24,664 nucleotides of DNA from contig JADHVE010000012.1 in the NCBI GenBank assembly GCA_016784195.1, forward strand, positions 1 to 24,664, written 5' to 3'. Within the stretch, counting starts at the first letter, position 1, and every line of letters begins with the position of its first letter. Positions 22,204 to 24,664 of this stretch are shown one piece after another. This DNA comes from Candidatus Woesearchaeota archaeon (lineage in GTDB: Archaea > Nanobdellota > Nanobdellia > Woesearchaeales > GW2011-AR4). A program made the position numbers and the translations under genes. Below the pieces are notes generated by a model. It was not told the DNA's origin. It did no database searches and saw only the letters and a list, made by a program, of their open reading frames with translations.

Positions 22204-22713
22204 TTAATCAACTTTATACTTATACAAACTTAAGAAAGCTTTTAATCTTTTATGTAGTTCGTGAGTGTCAGCATAAATAACATCAAAGTATTTTTCTGTG
22301 TGGAACTTGTAAACATATTTATCAAATAAAGCTCTGAAAAAATAAAAGAGGGGTTTTTGCTGCCATCTTTCAGATATGTCTGTTTCTAATATTCCGTCAA
22401 ATATGAGCAGAACATTGGCCTGGTTGATTCTTATCTTCCTGCCGTTTTTCAAGATAGTTACTTCCTTGACATTGTGGAACTGGGCCCTTAGCCTTACGGT
22501 ATCTTTGTAAAACTCTTCCAGCCTTTTCCAGCCTTCTACAGTCCATGCTATCTCTTTACCCTGGGGAGTTAGATGCTCCATCTTCTTAGTAATCTCTTTT
22601 TCCATGCCTTTCTCTGTTATCCAGTCATCCACTTCCTTATAGAAACTTTCTATATCTAATGGTCCATTATAACTCAGCCTTAAATCATAAACAACTATTT
22701 TTTTTTCGACCAT
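22204..22713 (-). CDS. Unknown family, tandem paralog A (169 aa)
   Basis: Soluble, charged protein without signal peptide. Shared family points seen here: SYNGPLDIESFYKEV near residue 14, EIAWTVEGWKRL near 54, KNGRKIRI then a strand LLIFDGILETDISERW near 100-118, and FDKYVYKFHTEKYFDVIYADTHELHKRLKAFL near the end. The pattern suggests an N-terminal helix-strand unit and a central antiparallel sheet, followed by C-terminal helices. Similar proteins occur, as I recall, only as 'hypothetical' in DPANN archaea. It is third in transcription order of three tandem genes, and tRNA-Leu lies 128 bases downstream. ATG 22711-22713 is the start; no strong ribosome site. Function unknown. Confidence 0.8.
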   Translation of the reverse strand: MVEKKIVVYDLRLSYNGPLDIESFYKEVDDWITEKGMEKEITKKMEHLTPQGKEIAWTVEGWKRLEEFYKDTVRLRAQFHNVKEVTILKNGRKIRINQANVLLIFDGILETDISERWQQKPLFYFFRALFDKYVYKFHTEKYFDVIYADTHELHKRLKAFLSLYKYKVD

Positions 22714-22836
22714 TTTACATAGACTACCTAATTTCGCTCAAATAAGTTAAGCGGTTTAATAATAAATCAATATGCAGTTGGAATTTTGAGAGTCAAAAAG
22801 CACCTGCACCCTATGCCATTTACACATGGAGGTACA

Positions 22837-23367
22837 TCAAAATTGATGAGGCTCTGTAATAACCTTGTAATTAGTGTACACATTCAAAAATTTTTCTATC
22901 CTGTTGTATACATGATGAGTATCGTAAACAAGCCTTTGCTCAAACCTTTCAGTGTAAACTCTGTAAACAAATTTGTCATACAATGTTCTTAAAAACAAAA
23001 AGAATGGGTTATTATCCCATTTATGAAAATAATCGAATTCTATCATGCCATCAATATATATTATAACTCTTGCGTTATCTATTTTTACCTTCTTTTTATC
23101 TTTTACTGCTTCTGTCTTGATCATATTACTTGCTAAAATTCTAACCTTGATTATCTGCCTTGCGTAGTCTGATATAACTTTCCAAGGTGATATCTGCCAT
23201 TCTATATGTTTTCCTGTTTTAGTATTTTGCTCAAAATCCTTTTCATGCCTTATATCAAAGCCTTTTTCTTTAATCAATGCTGTTATTAATTTGATAAGGG
23301 CATTAAACTCTAAAGGGCCTTTATAATCCAGCTTTAAATGATCCACAACTATCCGTAATTCACTCAT
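22837..23367 (-). CDS. Unknown family, tandem paralog B (176 aa)
   Basis: Clear homologue of the gene downstream (A): DYKGPLEFNALIKLI matches its SYNGPLDIESFY; GKHIEWQISPWKVISDY matches GKEIAWTVEGWKRLEEF; DKKKVKIDNARVIIYIDGMIEFDYFHKWDNNP matches the central strands; LYDKFVYRVYTERFEQRLVYDTHHVYNRIEKFL matches the end, including an invariant DTH. ATG 23365-23367 has GAGGG ten bases upstream, and a TATA element (ATTATAATTTAAA) at about 23384-23396. It is separated from A by 123 bases and from C by 250, so each may have its own promoter. No catalytic motif is obvious. Function unknown. Confidence 0.8.
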   Translation of the reverse strand: MSELRIVVDHLKLDYKGPLEFNALIKLITALIKEKGFDIRHEKDFEQNTKTGKHIEWQISPWKVISDYARQIIKVRILASNMIKTEAVKDKKKVKIDNARVIIYIDGMIEFDYFHKWDNNPFFLFLRTLYDKFVYRVYTERFEQRLVYDTHHVYNRIEKFLNVYTNYKVITEPHQF

Positions 23368-23617
23368 TTGAGATAACCCTCTTTTTTAAATTATAATCTA
23401 ATTTGCCAATAAATCTTTTCCATTAGCAATATAATCTATAACAATTATTTGTGTGTTTTTTGGTTTTGTTTTTTGATTATTTTTTAATGTTTAAAGATTT
23501 TGATTAATGAAAATCAAAACAATCAAGTTCATAAATAATTATGCTCCTGTTTGTTTTTTTATGAATTGTTTTTGTCGGTGTTTTTTATTATTGGCTATTT
23601 TTATTGATTTTACTTAT

Positions 23618-24157
23618 TTAATGGACTCCTGCAAAGTACCTATGTTCATATTGCTCAGCTTCCATTTTCAGCCTTTGCATTATTACGTTTCTTAATTTTC
23701 CAGTTACCTTATAATGCATTTCATCCCACCATATTGCACCTATTTTTTTGAAAACAACATATTTATGATAAAATTCCCTTAATCTGACATAAAAAGTATT
23801 ATCCTCCCATTTGCCTTCATAATCTGCATTAACATCTCCCATAATCTGTATCCATATCCTCCCCTTTGTAAATATTTTTTTACTGCCGTCCTTCATCTTT
23901 ACCTCTACCTCCCGGGTGTCATAAGTGTGTATAAACATATCTACCTTGTATTGATAATAGTCTTCTACTTTCTTAGTTGCTATATATCCAATCTGCTTTT
24001 CTCCTCCGAAAGGAGTTGGCTTGTGCTTGTAAAAGACCTCATTAAATTTAAATTTCTGGTTTCTAAAGAAATCCGCTATGGTATTATACAGGTCATCCCA
24101 ATCCCAAACTCCCTTGTATTGGATATATGCGTCTGGTACACTATCAACTTTTACCAT
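23618..24157 (-). CDS. Unknown family, tandem paralog C (179 aa)
   Basis: Most diverged of the three. It keeps QYKGVWDWDDLYNTI at the N-terminus, GGEKQIGYIATKKVEDYYQYKV, the strand pair VEVKMKDGSKKIFTKGRIWI with IMGDVNADYEGKWEDN, and LREFYHKYVVFKKIGAIWWDEMHYKV near the end. The DTH of A and B is replaced by WWDEMH. It has several extra aromatic residues and a C-terminal EHRYFAGVH tail. It is first in transcription order. ATG 24155-24157 has GAGGG five bases upstream and TATA (TTTTATAAAC) at about 24197-24206. I recall near relatives only as uncharacterised DPANN proteins, which would make C the ancestral-type member; this is inference. Confidence 0.8.
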   Translation of the reverse strand: MVKVDSVPDAYIQYKGVWDWDDLYNTIADFFRNQKFKFNEVFYKHKPTPFGGEKQIGYIATKKVEDYYQYKVDMFIHTYDTREVEVKMKDGSKKIFTKGRIWIQIMGDVNADYEGKWEDNTFYVRLREFYHKYVVFKKIGAIWWDEMHYKVTGKLRNVIMQRLKMEAEQYEHRYFAGVH

Positions 24158-24406
24158 AAAATCCCTCTTTGTTAAAATAATTTATTAGTTAGTTGGTTTA
24201 TAAAATTTTCGTTAATATTGCCTGATACCATTAGATAAGCTACAAGAGCTCCAGCGGAAAACTGGATTATCCATCAGATAATGTTTTAAGTTCCTTGCAG
24301 CCTTACGAAGTCATAAAAAGGAGATCAAGGGTTTGTGGGAATTTGGCTTCCGCTCCAAACAAATGGAGGCTTGTTTTAACTTAATTGTGCATATTATAAA
24401 AAAGAA
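24158..24406. other. Intergenic region between paralog C and the CBS-domain gene
   Basis: No gene found. The left part holds the promoter of paralog C. A small hairpin CTCCA / TGGAG lies at about 24353-24368. The 15-mer around TTGCAGCCTTACGAA (24295-24309) resembles TTGCAGCCTTATGAA at 4869-4883. Otherwise unremarkable. Confidence 0.4.
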
Positions 24407-24664
24407 CTAAACCTGCTCTTTAGAGCATTCAGTGCAGAGCAGAGAATCTTTAACTTTTTTTATTTCTTCAGAATAGTTTCCGCATGCCTGGCAGACTCCT
24501 TCCTCAGGTATTATCCTGTTTATAGGCTTTTTTTTTTCTTCTCGTACCTCAAATTTTTCAACCAGTAAGTCGAATAATTGCGGCTGGATTTTTAAAATAT
24601 CTTTTAATGTCAATAAGCCAATCATTGCATTGTTGTTTACAACAGGCAAATGCCTTATATTCAA
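24407..24664 (-). CDS. CBS-domain protein with C-terminal zinc ribbon, 5' end outside window
   Basis: Only the last 85 residues are in the window. LNIRHLPVVNNNAMIGLLTLKDIL is the second half of a CBS domain (the I-RHLPVV-x-x-IGLLTxxD pattern), followed by a helical linker and a zinc-ribbon with CQACG and CTEC. CBS pairs bind adenosine nucleotides and regulate attached domains; CBS plus a zinc ribbon is common in archaea, often as small regulatory proteins. The frame is open to the window edge, so the start and the first CBS motif lie beyond base 24664. The final cysteine pair is close to the stop (SKEQV). Confidence 0.88.
   Translation of the reverse strand: MNIRHLPVVNNNAMIGLLTLKDILKIQPQLFDLLVEKFEVREEKKKPINRIIPEEGVCQACGNYSEEIKKVKDSLLCTECSKEQV

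Noticed and set aside
4869..24309. Shared 15-mer TTGCAGCCTTAYGAA at 4869 and 24295 as a dispersed repeat
   Set aside because: Similarity does not extend beyond the 15 bases and only two copies are present, so chance or unrelated decay cannot be excluded.
1..24664. CRISPR arrays
   Set aside because: No set of regularly spaced direct repeats of 20-40 bases was found; the only tandem repeat is the two-copy 27-bp unit at 3952.

Overview
The window looks like a piece of a small AT-rich archaeal genome, most likely a DPANN lineage of the Woesearchaeota/Pacearchaeota kind. Evidence for this: an archaeal AMP phosphorylase, an AbrB-PhoU fusion regulator, a TrmB regulator, many TATA boxes about 25 bases ahead of start codons (leaderless mRNAs), and tRNA genes interrupted by several bulge-helix-bulge (BHB) introns. 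These sit beside bacterial-type genes that DPANN archaea often carry (purH, gyrB, PspC, AI-2E permease). The taxonomic placement is inference; no rRNA gene is present.

Layout. 1-103: a short coding fragment resembling a bacterial peptidoglycan-binding domain, joined in frame at a GGATCC site to a 5'-truncated purH (104-1510); this is probably a cloning or assembly chimera. 1575-4133: ferredoxin, small zinc proteins and a fused double-domain ThyX-like protein. 4380-7010: an unknown leaderless gene and a gyrB-pspC operon. 7444-9839: a tiny acidic protein, the AbrB-PhoU regulator and purM. 9945-10439: transposase debris and a possible small membrane protein. 10447-14931: a surface-anchored protein, AMP phosphorylase and an AI-2E family permease. 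14958-16403: tRNA-Val, a small lipoprotein, tRNA-Thr, and a TM2 / DUF2752 membrane pair. 16518-21900: an accessory stretch with an orphan gene, a divergent TrmB / radical-SAM pair, a cysteine-cluster protein, a small conserved gene broken by one TGA, a truncated IS110-family transposase and much hairpin-rich noncoding DNA. 21926-24157: tRNA-Leu followed by three tandem diverged paralogs of an unknown family. 24407-24664: the end of a CBS-domain/zinc-ribbon protein running off the window.

Most notable. All three tRNA genes carry multiple introns, seven in total (3 + 2 + 2). They lie at the canonical 37/38 site and also in the D-loop, the T-loop, the anticodon stem and the 8/9 junction, and removing them restores normal 72-86 nt tRNAs. 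The double ThyX protein keeps complementary halves of the ThyX signature in its two domains. The three tandem paralogs (about 169-179 aa) have no function I can recognise and are the best candidate for an undescribed lineage-specific system.

Pathways. PurH and PurM belong to de novo purine synthesis. AMP phosphorylase belongs to the archaeal AMP salvage route. Gyrase B implies a bacterial-type negative-supercoiling enzyme; GyrA is not in the window.
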